24,041 nt of DNA from CAVALG01 sp963630555 (GCA_963630555.1 CAVGND010000027.1:1-24041); one strand, 5' to 3'; numbered from the stretch's first letter, positions 1 through 7,754 are shown. The notes: generated by a model from the letters alone, not told the origin. Program-made: numbers and translations.

Positions 1-169
1 TGCCGCTGAGATTTTTGGAAATATTTTTCAAGTCGTCAACCGATTTGATAACGGTTTTTGACGCAGCGCCCACACTGACAAGGGGGGCATAAGCCGCGAC
101 CAAAAGCAACGCCATAAGCACTGCAAGCAACTTGGAAGCCGCTTTTTTCGATAACCTGAATTTTATCAT
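1..169 (-). CDS. Secreted or surface protein, N-terminal fragment (gene cut by the window edge)
   Basis: Only the first 56 codons are visible; the gene continues beyond base 1. The ATG at 169-167 is preceded by a GGAGG ribosome binding site (near 178-183 on the plus strand). The protein begins with a basic stretch (MIKFRLSKKAASK), then a hydrophobic core (LLAVLMALLLVAAYAPL) and a small-residue region (VSVGAAS). That is a typical Sec signal peptide with a likely cut near residue 37. The mature start, SVDDLKNISKNLSG, resembles the repeat opening seen in GLUG-type and related bacterial surface adhesins, where 'NLSG' is usually followed by 'NY.L..DIDL'. That resemblance is from memory and the diagnostic part lies outside the window. 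Export is well supported; the function is not known. Confidence 0.7.
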   Translation of the reverse strand, partial: MIKFRLSKKAASKLLAVLMALLLVAAYAPLVSVGAASKTVIKSVDDLKNISKNLSG

Positions 170-360
170 AGTGTATTCTCCTCCAAAATATTATTTATGG
201 CATATATATCGTATCACAAAATCCAAAAAACTGCACTACCTAATTTTTATTGATTAGGGTACAATTTTTCTACTTGATATATAATTTATATGGCATTGCC
301 CGCCGCGAGGCACAACATATAGTGCGTGCATACTGCTGCATGGATTTTGTCGTAATTACG

Positions 361-384
361 GGAAAAGGGAGCAAGCCCGCCCTT
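361..384 (-). terminator. Possible weak terminator of the response regulator gene
   Basis: Read on the minus strand, AAGGG (plus 380-384) pairs with CCCTT (plus 65-69 of the 300s, i.e. 365-369) around a ten-base loop, followed by TTCCCG. The stem is short and the T run minimal. It begins a few bases after the response regulator stop codon at 388. Confidence 0.25.
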
Positions 385-387
385 ATG

Positions 388-1836
388 CTATCCGCGCCGT
401 GCCGTGCCTGCATTCACACGGCGGTAATCGGACGGGGTGCGTCCGGTATATTCTTTAAAGACCGCGCCGAAATACTTAATTTGGTTATAGCCCACGCTGA
501 TTGCAATTTCGCGCACCGTCATATCAGTATCGGCAAGCAGGCGTTTTGCGTTATCCATTCTGACGCCGAATATATAATCGACCAGTTTTTCACCCGTTTC
601 ATTTTTAAACAATCTGCCGAGGTAACTTGCATTCATACCGAAATTCTGCGCTACGGAATCGACCGAAATCCCGCCCGAAAAATTGCGGTTAATGTAATCC
701 TTTATATTAATTATAAGGTGTCGGCTTGAGGATATATCGGCTGCGATGCGGCTGAACAATTCGCGAAGCAGCATATGCATATCTACACCGTCCGCCCAGA
801 CATCCACCCTTTTTGAAATATCGGGGTAGGTTATATCGTAATTACCGTCGAGCAGGGCAAGTGCGGATTTAACGATGGCGGTTGCTGTTTTGGCGTCGGC
901 AGTCGTTTCGGCATTTTTTGCGATGTTTTCGGCTTTATCGGACTCGCCCGCTGAAACCGCTTTAAGGTAGTCGGCGGCTATCTTTCTTGCCTCGTTATAC
1001 AGTATAACGTCCTCCATACCCGGATAATATGTTATTTTATAATTTGTATTTATCGAATAAAGGCTGTGCATGCTCTGAACAAGGTCGGCTGCGAACTTTT
1101 CGACCCGCTGCCTGTATTTCTGTTCCGAAAGCACGACATAAGTGATCTTTTCTCTTGAGGACGCCACCTGGTAGGCTGCAAAGCGCGAGTTTTCCTCCTC
1201 ACCGAGGCCTATGACGGCGTTGTAAAAATTTTCCTCACTTTTGCCGAAACTCTCATTTATCCTTTCTTCCGCAAGGGCAAAATCGAACTCTGCAACAAAG
1301 CAGGCGCACTCCGTAAGCGGGCGGTCGTTCCAAAAAGATTTTCCTTTTTTTACGGCAAGTTCAAGCGGAAATATCCCGTTATAAACAAGGGAGAGATTCT
1401 GCCGTTTCCATTCCCATTCTATAAGATAGCGATCCGCTTCATCGTAGGCTTGCTGAACCTTTTCGGACATTTTCTTTTCGATAATTTTAACCGCATTAAC
1501 AAGCACGGCGGGAGAAACAGGCTTTATATACAGGCGTTCTGCCTTGCAGTCGACCGCCGCCTTGGCAATTTTAAATTCTTCCGTATCGCTTATTAAAATC
1601 ACGCTGACATCAAGGCGGTTTTTGTATACCGTCTGCAATATTTTCACGCCGTCGGTTCCGTAAAGGTCGGCATTTATAACGGCGATACCGTCGTGATTTC
1701 TTCTTAAAAATTCAAGTGTCCTGTCACCGTCGCCGTACATTTTCACAATAGTTGCCCCGGGGCAGTTCATATGCAGTGATTTTGCCGTGCCGTCCGCAAA
1801 TTCACGGTCTTTGTCCGCTAAAACTATCGTATACAT
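388..1836 (-). CDS. YesN-like response regulator with AraC-type DNA-binding domain
   Basis: This 482-residue protein has a CheY-like receiver domain at about residues 1-120 and an AraC-type double helix-turn-helix at about 378-478. The receiver keeps the phospho-acceptor Asp57 (AVINADLYGTDG), Ser83 and Lys105 (YIKP). The acidic pocket reads Ala-Asp8-Lys-Asp10 rather than the usual adjacent Asp-Asp or Asp-Glu, so it is slightly degenerate. The end carries the AraC signatures IAISVGYNQIKYFGAVFKEY and GRTPSDYRR. The middle, about 120-375, is a divergent linker typical of YesN proteins. Such regulators usually act with a YesM-type histidine kinase on sugar-use genes; no kinase is in the window. 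It lies immediately downstream of, and in the same direction as, the GH94 phosphorylase gene, so that locus is the natural candidate target (inference). The site before the ATG (AAAAAGGCAGG) is modest. Confidence 0.9.
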   Translation of the reverse strand: MYTIVLADKDREFADGTAKSLHMNCPGATIVKMYGDGDRTLEFLRRNHDGIAVINADLYGTDGVKILQTVYKNRLDVSVILISDTEEFKIAKAAVDCKAERLYIKPVSPAVLVNAVKIIEKKMSEKVQQAYDEADRYLIEWEWKRQNLSLVYNGIFPLELAVKKGKSFWNDRPLTECACFVAEFDFALAEERINESFGKSEENFYNAVIGLGEEENSRFAAYQVASSREKITYVVLSEQKYRQRVEKFAADLVQSMHSLYSINTNYKITYYPGMEDVILYNEARKIAADYLKAVSAGESDKAENIAKNAETTADAKTATAIVKSALALLDGNYDITYPDISKRVDVWADGVDMHMLLRELFSRIAADISSSRHLIINIKDYINRNFSGGISVDSVAQNFGMNASYLGRLFKNETGEKLVDYIFGVRMDNAKRLLADTDMTVREIAISVGYNQIKYFGAVFKEYTGRTPSDYRRVNAGTARRG

Positions 1837-1883
1837 CGTTTCGCCTGCCTTTTTAAGAAGAATTTTATTAATTAATTACAGTC

Positions 1884-1911
1884 TTTACGGTCGGCTGACG
1901 CCGACCGTAAA
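1884..1911 (-). terminator. Perfect 12-bp stem hairpin after the GH94 gene
   Basis: TTTACGGTCGGC (1884-1895) pairs perfectly with GCCGACCGTAAA (1900-1911) around a TGAC loop. It lies 12 bases past the GH94 stop codon and before the response regulator start. The minus-strand continuation is GACTGTAATTAATT, AT-rich but without a proper T run. A terminator or transcript-stabilising hairpin is the likely role. Confidence 0.55.
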
Positions 1912-1923
1912 ATTAATTTAAAA

Positions 1924-4257
1924 TTATTTTATATGCAATTCTATATTGCAAACGCTGCCTGCAGCACGGTCGGGCACAAAGTTGCCGTTTACACGCTCGC
2001 CGTCGGCTGTCATATAATTTTCGCCGTCGCGTATCACGGTCACGTTATAGGTTGCGCCGCGCAGTTTACGGCTGATCTTAAAGCCATTCCATTCGTCGGG
2101 AATACAGGGGCTTACGGTAATGCCGTTATATTCGGCGCGCACGCCTAAAATATACTCTGTCACCGCCACGTACATCCAGGCGGAAGTACCCGAAAGCCAA
2201 CTGACATTGGCAAGCCCGAATTTATCCGACTCGGGGCCGAAAATGTTTGAAGAATAAACATACGGTTCGGCTTTATAGCGCCATTCTCCGGCGGCTTCCT
2301 GTGCTTTCATCGGCAGAAGCTGCGAATAGTATTTATAGGCACGGTTGCCGTTGCCGAGCATACACTCGGCGATTATCGCCCAGGTGTTTGCGTGGCAGAA
2401 TATCGCCCCGTTTTCACCGCAGCCCTTATTATAATTGGTAAGCGGATTTTCCTTTGACGGATAATCTTTGATAGATGGGTGTATTTTTTTTATTCCGAGC
2501 GGTGTGTTAAGCAGATCGTAAACGCTTTGCATGGCGGCAAGATTTTTGTCCCTGTCGCCCATACCGGAAATGACTGCCCAGGTTTGTGAATTAAGCCAAA
2601 TTTTAGCCTGCGGCTCGGCATTCGAGCCTAAATATCTGCCGTCATCCATAATGGCGCGGCGATACCACGCACCGTCCCACGCGAGTGTGTTGACAAGTGC
2701 CGTCTGCTTATCGTAAGCGGTGCGGTAAATGTCGGTGCTTTCACCCAAAAGGTCAGCCATAAACATCATATCTTTAAGCGCCAAGCCAAACTGCATGGAT
2801 GTCCAAATGCTTTCGCCCCTGCCCTCTTTGCAGACCCTGAAAAGTTGGTCGTTCCAGTCGGAACGGAGCATAAGCGGAAATCCGCGTTCGCCGAGATGGG
2901 CAAGGGTAAAGTCAACCGCTTTTTTAAGGTGTTCCCACACGGCGGCGCTTCCGCCGTCATAATACTCTACCGCCTGTTTAAGGAAGTCGGTGCTGCCCTC
3001 TTCCCTTACAAGTTTGGCACACGAAAGTATTGTCCACAAATGGTCGTCCGAATGAACGGTTGTGACGGGTTCCCAACCCTCGGTCGGGAAGAAGTAGTGA
3101 TTCACATGCCCGTCATTATACTGCTGCGAGAGCAAAAGTTTGATTTTATCTTCCGCACGGGCGGTATCAAACGGTATCATTGATAAAACATCCTGCGCCG
3201 TATCGCGGTAGCCGACGCCCCTGAACGTTCCCGTTGCGTAGTAGGATATATTTCTTGAGAATTGGAAATTACGCTCCGCCTGATAAGGGTTCCAGATGTT
3301 GACCATACGCTCGGCGTTTTTGTCGGGCAGTTCGCACTGAACGTGCGAAAGAAAACCGTCCCACTGTTCTTTAAGCGCCTTAAACGATCTTTCGCAAAAA
3401 TCGGGTTTTCGGCACTCTGCCACCGCCGATTTTACATCTTCATCGGTCATTGCGGCGCCGAGATAAATATGAACCGTTTCGGTCTTTCCGGCTTTAAGCG
3501 ACAGCGGAATTTCAAGCGCAAAGCATGGGTCGCCGCCTGCCATAGTGCTGCCCGAACAATGCCCCTGCTCAACCCTTAACGGATTTTCTTCGCTGCGGTA
3601 AGCACCCACAAACTCGTCACGGTCACCGTCAAAGCCTGCTATGGGACGGTCGGCTGCAAAATAAATAAGCGGGGTTTCGTCCGGTTTGGGCTGATTTTCG
3701 ACGCCGTACTTATAAACCAAAATATCATCAATCGTATACACCGAAAGTTGATGCTTATTGTAGCACTGCCATTGCAGTTCGCGCATAAATTCCATCATAC
3801 CGAGTTCAACATAGGGGAAAACGGTCACGTCACGGTCGGTATCCGATGTGAGTTTAAGTTCCCAGATAAGGGCGTTTTGGTATTTGCCGACAAAATAGCG
3901 TGCGTCGGCACGAAGTCCGTTTTTCTCCGACATAAAGTCGGTATAGCCCATACCGTGGGTGGCTTTCCACTTATCGGGTTTAACGGGGGTCGGTTCGGCG
4001 GTGGGGCAAAAAACGGTGTCGCCGTCCTTTATATATGTATAGAAGCCCGAACGGTCGGTCGGCAAATGGAAAAACCTGTAGTGGTTAATTCGCCATATCT
4101 GCGGAGATTTATAAAACGCTACGCCGCCGCCCGCCTGTGATATCATAGTATGGAAAGTGCCGTTGCTTAAATAGTTAACCCAGGGCGTGGGTGTATCGTA
4201 TTTCAAAATTTCAATTTCGTGCGTATTATCAAGAAAATTATATCTTTTATTATTCAT
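1924..4257 (-). CDS. GH94 disaccharide phosphorylase (cellobiose/chitobiose phosphorylase family)
   Basis: This 777-residue protein matches glycoside hydrolase family 94. These are cytoplasmic enzymes that split beta-linked disaccharides with phosphate, releasing a sugar 1-phosphate. Visible signatures are GYRDTAQD at 349-356 (sugar and phosphate site Arg-Asp), RSDWND at 465-470 with Asp470 in the position of the catalytic acid, GAIFCHANTW at 617-626 with His622, and SGTSAW at 689-694; the last two form the phosphate site in known members. There is no signal peptide. The length fits the family (about 780-830). The substrate (cellobiose, chitobiose, laminaribiose or other) cannot be set from these motifs. 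The ATG follows AAAGGA at 8 bases; this site directly follows the creatininase stop codon, so the two genes are translationally close. The AraC-type regulator lies downstream. Confidence 0.92.
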   Translation of the reverse strand: MNNKRYNFLDNTHEIEILKYDTPTPWVNYLSNGTFHTMISQAGGGVAFYKSPQIWRINHYRFFHLPTDRSGFYTYIKDGDTVFCPTAEPTPVKPDKWKATHGMGYTDFMSEKNGLRADARYFVGKYQNALIWELKLTSDTDRDVTVFPYVELGMMEFMRELQWQCYNKHQLSVYTIDDILVYKYGVENQPKPDETPLIYFAADRPIAGFDGDRDEFVGAYRSEENPLRVEQGHCSGSTMAGGDPCFALEIPLSLKAGKTETVHIYLGAAMTDEDVKSAVAECRKPDFCERSFKALKEQWDGFLSHVQCELPDKNAERMVNIWNPYQAERNFQFSRNISYYATGTFRGVGYRDTAQDVLSMIPFDTARAEDKIKLLLSQQYNDGHVNHYFFPTEGWEPVTTVHSDDHLWTILSCAKLVREEGSTDFLKQAVEYYDGGSAAVWEHLKKAVDFTLAHLGERGFPLMLRSDWNDQLFRVCKEGRGESIWTSMQFGLALKDMMFMADLLGESTDIYRTAYDKQTALVNTLAWDGAWYRRAIMDDGRYLGSNAEPQAKIWLNSQTWAVISGMGDRDKNLAAMQSVYDLLNTPLGIKKIHPSIKDYPSKENPLTNYNKGCGENGAIFCHANTWAIIAECMLGNGNRAYKYYSQLLPMKAQEAAGEWRYKAEPYVYSSNIFGPESDKFGLANVSWLSGTSAWMYVAVTEYILGVRAEYNGITVSPCIPDEWNGFKISRKLRGATYNVTVIRDGENYMTADGERVNGNFVPDRAAGSVCNIELHIK

Positions 4258-4269
4258 TTTTCAAATCCT

Positions 4270-4968
4270 TTACTCTTTGGGCATCCAATTTTTTACCTTT
4301 TGAAGCCATTTGTCGAGCAGTGCGGCAAAACATTCGTCGGCGTGGGCTTTATCCGAAAGGCGCGCATTTGCGTTCCAGTGAGGTTCGTTATCTCCGATAT
4401 ATTCAAGGTGCACCGTTTCGGGCGCAACCGCCATAATTCCCTCGGTTTCGGGCTTGTCGGCGTGGGCGTTAAAATCCTGCGAGCCGAGCAGCGCACCGTA
4501 TATTTCCACCCACGGGCCGGATGGGGATTTATTATCCGTCCACCAACTGTCCCCCAATTCGTTTTTGACTTCATACATTGTCAACTTTGCAAGCACCACG
4601 CGAAGCATATGCTCAATATTGGGCCCCTGATGGTGTACTATAAGCACGATATGGCGAAAGCCGGTTTTCATATACCCTTTTAAAAGTTCGTAACAGTAGT
4701 CCATAAACAAATCAACGCTGAAATCTATCGTATATTTTTCGGGGCCCGACACCGCGTTGCCGTTGGGGCAGCAGGTGACGGTGGGGGCGATTACGATTGG
4801 GTAATGCTTTTCAATTTCCGCCAGCAGCCTTTCGGGGAAAATGATATCTGCGCCGAGCGGCAGTTGGCTTCCGTGGTATTCAACCGTTCCGAACGGGATA
4901 AATAACGGAAGACCCTTATCACGGTATTCGTCAAGTTCCGTCGGACAGGAATTTACAATATACGGCAT
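4270..4968 (-). CDS. Creatininase-family metal-dependent amidohydrolase
   Basis: This 232-residue protein matches the creatininase family, cytoplasmic metal enzymes that cut amide bonds in small molecules. The hallmark metal-site opening is present as PFGTVEYHGSQLPLGAD (residues 25-41), supplying Glu30, His32 and Asp41. The second motif, normally NGHGGN, reads VHHQGPN (111-117) with His113. The distal HAGE.ETS-like motif is altered to HADKPETEG. Metal binding is therefore likely but the substrate is unknown; family members include creatininase, formamide hydrolases and the mycofactocin peptidase MftE. The gene ends 12 bases before GH94, and its stop codon abuts the GH94 ribosome binding site, so the two are surely co-transcribed. 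A role in processing an amino-sugar or sugar conjugate is only a guess from context. AAGGAG precedes the ATG by about 10 bases. Confidence 0.85.
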   Translation of the reverse strand: MPYIVNSCPTELDEYRDKGLPLFIPFGTVEYHGSQLPLGADIIFPERLLAEIEKHYPIVIAPTVTCCPNGNAVSGPEKYTIDFSVDLFMDYCYELLKGYMKTGFRHIVLIVHHQGPNIEHMLRVVLAKLTMYEVKNELGDSWWTDNKSPSGPWVEIYGALLGSQDFNAHADKPETEGIMAVAPETVHLEYIGDNEPHWNANARLSDKAHADECFAALLDKWLQKVKNWMPKE

Positions 4969-4992
4969 AAAACAAAATCTCCTTTCGTCAGT

Positions 4993-5025
4993 TTAACGGG
5001 GGTCACAAAAACCGACCCCCGTTAA
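4993..5025 (-). other. Perfect 12-bp stem hairpin upstream of the creatininase gene
   Basis: TTAACGGGGGTC (4993-5004) pairs perfectly with GACCCCCGTTAA (5014-5025) around a 9-base loop. It sits between the end of the 95-residue protein gene and the creatininase start. No T run follows on the minus strand (ACTGACGAAAGG), so it could be a terminator of the ireB transcript or a leader hairpin of the creatininase-GH94 operon. Confidence 0.5.
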
Positions 5026-5037
5026 TTTGGAAAATAG

Positions 5038-5325
5038 TTACTGTTCATTTTTAAGGGCGCGTTCAAGCCAGACAGAACCGACATCCATAGCGTTGTAAAG
5101 CCCTTGTTTCTCGCTCTTTTTAATAATACGGTCACGCGAGCGTATCTCACTGTCGGTATACATCAACTGCACGACGATTTTATCGGAAATTTCGATATCG
5201 TCAAGTTTTTTGCCGCTTTTAACGGTAAGCATCACAACATATTTATCAGCCATATTCCCGTAATAGAGGGTTTCGTCTTTCCTTACAAGCGGCTTGCCCT
5301 TATATGTTAAAAATTTATCAGCCAT
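5038..5325 (-). CDS. Small conserved-looking protein of unknown function, paired with IreB
   Basis: This is a 95-residue protein I cannot assign to a named family. It starts MADKFLTYKGKPLVRKDETL and has no signal peptide, membrane segment or cysteine. It is rich in charged residues and appears to alternate beta-strand-like segments (YVVMLTVKSG, KIVVQLMYTD) with a charged helix near the C-terminus (SVWLERALKNEQ), which suggests a small soluble alpha/beta fold. A very strong site (GGAGGAGCAT) precedes the ATG. The start lies 10 bases after the IreB stop codon, so it is in an operon with ireB and read from the same promoter. In many Firmicutes ireB is followed by ruvX; here this gene takes that place. 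It is very likely a real gene because of the site and operon position. Confidence 0.8.
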   Translation of the reverse strand: MADKFLTYKGKPLVRKDETLYYGNMADKYVVMLTVKSGKKLDDIEISDKIVVQLMYTDSEIRSRDRIIKKSEKQGLYNAMDVGSVWLERALKNEQ

Positions 5326-5335
5326 ATGCTCCTCC

Positions 5336-5584
5336 TCAATCCGTAAGATAATATTTTACAAGGCTTTGCAGCAAAGCGTCACGGTCTACCCTTCTGATAA
5401 GGCTGCGCGCGTTGTTATGCGTAGTTATATACGTAGGATCTTCGGACAGTATATATCCGACAATCTGATTTATCGGGTTATAGCCCTTTTCTTTTAACGC
5501 GTTATAGACTTCCTGCATTATCTGCCTTATTTCCCTTTCTCTGTCGTCACAGATGGAAAATGTCATTGTTCTGTCGCTTGCCAC
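5336..5584 (-). CDS. ireB: IreB family regulatory phosphoprotein (UPF0297)
   Basis: The protein carries the IreB/UPF0297 signature almost intact: EKGYNPINQIVGYILSEDP, then THNNARSLIRRVDRD and LVKYYL at the end. In Enterococcus, IreB is a small cytoplasmic protein phosphorylated by the Ser/Thr kinase IreK and linked to cephalosporin tolerance; the N-terminal threonines are the target there, and a TMTF motif is present here. I chose the GTG at 5584 (82 residues, MASDRTMTFS) over the ATG at 5620. GAGGTG sits 8 bases before the GTG, nothing useful precedes the ATG, and the predicted transcription start (about 5626) would leave only a few bases before the ATG. IreK itself is not in the window. The 95-residue gene follows in the same operon. 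Confidence 0.92.
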   Translation of the reverse strand: MASDRTMTFSICDDREREIRQIMQEVYNALKEKGYNPINQIVGYILSEDPTYITTHNNARSLIRRVDRDALLQSLVKYYLTD

Positions 5585-5632
5585 TTTACTAACACCTCTC
5601 TTTTGGGATACAACACCCATATTGACTACTTT

Positions 5633-5661
5633 ATTCTACAACACGGCACCGTTTTTTTCAA
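5633..5661 (-). promoter_or_regulatory. Promoter of ireB
   Basis: On the minus strand TTGAAA (5656-5661), a 17-base spacer and TAGAAT (5633-5638) form a near-consensus vegetative promoter. The predicted start, near 5626, supports the downstream GTG start of ireB. Confidence 0.7.
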
Positions 5662-5701
5662 GATGTTTTTTGTAAAAGTTTACGAAAACGGATAATCGGC
5701 G

Positions 5702-5730
5702 TATACAAACGGGATAAGCTATGGTAAAAT
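5702..5730 (+). promoter_or_regulatory. Possible promoter of the VanZ-like gene
   Basis: TATACA (5702-5707), a 17-base spacer and TAAAAT (5725-5730) lie 30 bases before the chosen start codon. The -35 box matches 4 of 6 consensus bases and the -10 box 5 of 6. It is divergent from the ireB promoter. Confidence 0.45.
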
Positions 5731-5759
5731 AATAATACCACAATTGGGGAGTGACGATT

Positions 5760-6275
5760 TTGACAAACACCAAAATAAAATTCATAAGATATATCGGGTT
5801 TGCGCTTACGCTTACTGCGATGATAACCATATTTATGTTTTCGTCCGGCAATTCAAAGGTTTCAAGTTCGCAAAGCGGAAAGGTCACAAAGGCGGTAATT
5901 CGTGTCACGCACAGCAATTACAATTCGCTTTCGGAAAAGAAGCAGACCGTGATATATAACCGAACCGAGCATACCGTGCGCAAACTTGCTCATTTTTCAA
6001 TTTTTGCGTTTTTGGGATTTTCGGTTATGACGGCGGCGGCAACCTATAAAACCGACAGCCGTTCAGGCGGCGTGCGTCGTCTTATATTTTGTGCGGCATT
6101 TTGTATTGTTTATGCCGTATCGGATGAATTTCACCAAACTTTCGTATCCGGCAGAAACGGCAACATCACCGACGTTTTAATAGATTTTTCGGGCGCCTGC
6201 GTCGGTATGGCTGCGGCTTGGCTGATTGTGCTCAAATTTATAATTCCGCGCTGCGAAGCCGGGAAAAAGGCGTAG
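5760..6275 (+). CDS. VanZ-like family membrane protein
   Basis: This is an integral membrane protein of about 171 residues. VanZ-family features are the early FSSGNS segment after the first membrane helix, the central HTVRKLAHFSIFAFLGFSV, and the C-terminal VSDEFHQTFVSGRNG followed by TDVLIDFSGACVG, which contains the conserved acidic and His residues of the family. About four membrane helices can be drawn. VanZ in enterococci gives low-level teicoplanin resistance, but most chromosomal homologues have no proven role, so no resistance should be assumed. I chose the TTG at 5760 because GGGGAG lies 8 bases before it; the in-frame GTG at 5751 overlaps that site and has none of its own. The loop between helices 1 and 2 is polar and serine/lysine-rich. 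It is a monocistronic gene with a terminator at its stop codon. Confidence 0.88.
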   Translation: MTNTKIKFIRYIGFALTLTAMITIFMFSSGNSKVSSSQSGKVTKAVIRVTHSNYNSLSEKKQTVIYNRTEHTVRKLAHFSIFAFLGFSVMTAAATYKTDSRSGGVRRLIFCAAFCIVYAVSDEFHQTFVSGRNGNITDVLIDFSGACVGMAAAWLIVLKFIIPRCEAGKKA

Positions 6276-6291
6276 CCGCCTCGTTTTGTTT
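6268..6291 (+). terminator. Terminator at the end of the VanZ-like gene
   Basis: AGGCG (6268-6272) pairs with CGCCT (6277-6281) around a TAGC loop that contains the stop codon, followed by CGTTTTGTTTTG. A second weak hairpin (TTTTGCC/GGCAAAA) follows directly. Confidence 0.5.
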
Positions 6292-6426
6292 TGCCCGCAT
6301 TAGCGGCAAAATGATTTTAAAAGGTAAAGCCGCCCCCAACGATATTGCGTATAACAAGTATAAAAAATATTCCTGCGGGTAAAATAAAGGATACACCCGA
6401 ACAGAACGGTTAACGGAGGAATATTT

Positions 6427-7668
6427 ATGAACGGTGAAATAATAAACGTAAAAGGGTATGAATTTCTTGATTCGCGCGGCAATCCCACGGTTTATGCCGA
6501 AGTGAAACTTGCCGACGGCAGTTGCGGTGCGGCATTCTCGCCGTCCGGTGCGTCAACCGGGCGTTATGAAGCGCTTGAATTACGGGACGGAGATGCCTCA
6601 CGGTACAACGGCAGGGGCGTCCTTTCCGCCGTCGCAAATATAAACAAACGGATAGCGCCGGCGCTGGCCGCCGGAGGAGTCTGTGACCAACGGACGCTTG
6701 ATGAAACAATGATAGACCTTGACGGAACCGAGGACAAGTCCGCCCTCGGCGCCAATGCCGTTCTTGCCGTGTCGCTTGCCGGTGCGCGTGCGTTTGCAAA
6801 ATCGCAGGGACTGCCGCTTTTCGGGTATATCGGCGGCATATCGGGTGAAAAACTTCCCGTGCCGATGATGAATATACTCAACGGAGGCGCACATTCATCA
6901 AACAACATTGATATTCAGGAATTTATGATAGTGCCGACGGGGTGCCGGTCGTTTAAAGAAGCGCTCCGCACCGGATCGGAGATATATCACGCCCTCGGAT
7001 CCATATTAAAAAGTGAGGGACTTTCTGCCGGTGTCGGCGATGAAGGCGGATTTGCACCGAATCTTAAAAGCGATGAACAGGCTGTTGAATATATATTAAA
7101 AGCCGTTGAAAAAGCAGGATTTGACGACCGTGACGTTAAACTTGCGCTTGATATTGCCTCGGGCGAATGGTACGGCAACGGCACCTATCATCTGCCGAAG
7201 CGCAACGTCACAATGGATTACGAAGAACTTATAAGTTATATTGAAAACTTAGTTGACACCTACCCGATAATATCGGTTGAAGACGGTCTTGGTGATGACG
7301 ACGCCGAGGGGTGGAAAGAACTGACCGAGCGTTTGGGCGACCGCATAATGCTGGTTGGCGACGACCTTTTTGTTACCAACATCAAACGGCTTAAGGAAGG
7401 TTCGGCTCACGGTGCGGCGAATTCAATTCTTATAAAATTGAATCAGATCGGCACACTCAGCGAAACATTGGATGTCATCCGATATGCAAAATCAAAAGGC
7501 TACACGCCTATCGTATCGCACCGTTCAGGTGAAACGGAAGACAGTTTTATTGCTGATCTGTCGGTCGGTATGAACTGCCCGTTTATTAAATCGGGCGCAC
7601 CCTGCCGAACCGACCGAGTAGCAAAATACAACCGTTTGCTAAGGATAGAAAGTTATTTAAAAAACTGA
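6427..7668 (+). CDS. eno: Enolase (phosphopyruvate hydratase), somewhat divergent
   Basis: This 413-residue enolase interconverts 2-phosphoglycerate and phosphoenolpyruvate in glycolysis. Family motifs run in order: FLDSRGNPTV near 13-22, SPSGASTG 38-45, GDEGGFAPN 204-212 (Glu206 general acid), metal ligands Asp242, Glu285 (SVEDGL) and Asp312 (VGDDLFVTN), Lys337 (LIKLNQIGT), SHRSGETED 364-372, and Lys388 (IKSGAPCRTDRVAKYN). All catalytic residues are retained. It is shorter than the usual 425-435 residues, and some positions differ from the common bacterial type: AAFSPSGAS instead of AAVPSGAS, HSSNNID instead of HADNNVD, and no C-terminal tail. It may be a secondary enolase lineage. GGAGG precedes the ATG at 6427 by about 7 bases. 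It stands alone, ending at the shared terminator. Confidence 0.96.
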   Translation: MNGEIINVKGYEFLDSRGNPTVYAEVKLADGSCGAAFSPSGASTGRYEALELRDGDASRYNGRGVLSAVANINKRIAPALAAGGVCDQRTLDETMIDLDGTEDKSALGANAVLAVSLAGARAFAKSQGLPLFGYIGGISGEKLPVPMMNILNGGAHSSNNIDIQEFMIVPTGCRSFKEALRTGSEIYHALGSILKSEGLSAGVGDEGGFAPNLKSDEQAVEYILKAVEKAGFDDRDVKLALDIASGEWYGNGTYHLPKRNVTMDYEELISYIENLVDTYPIISVEDGLGDDDAEGWKELTERLGDRIMLVGDDLFVTNIKRLKEGSAHGAANSILIKLNQIGTLSETLDVIRYAKSKGYTPIVSHRSGETEDSFIADLSVGMNCPFIKSGAPCRTDRVAKYNRLLRIESYLKN

Positions 7669-7754
7669 AATTCCAAACACAAAAGGTAAACATTATTCAC
7701 CGTCGGAACGGCGCGGCGGAGCATCGGCGCCGTCATTGAGATAATAACGAAAAG

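Noticed and set aside
239..258. CCTAAT/ATTAGG inverted repeat near the left edge
   Set aside because: A short AT-rich stem with no T run in the right place; not convincing as a terminator or operator.
250..729. Plus-strand open frame of 159 codons
   Set aside because: It lies mainly antisense to the AraC-type DNA-binding end of the response regulator, has no ribosome binding site and shows no family motif.
3748..4140. Plus-strand open frame of 130 codons inside the GH94 gene
   Set aside because: It is the reverse of well-supported GH94 coding sequence and has no site or recognisable protein.
5751..6275. VanZ-like gene as a glycopeptide resistance determinant
   Set aside because: No vanHAX-type genes are nearby, and most chromosomal VanZ-like proteins have no shown resistance role.
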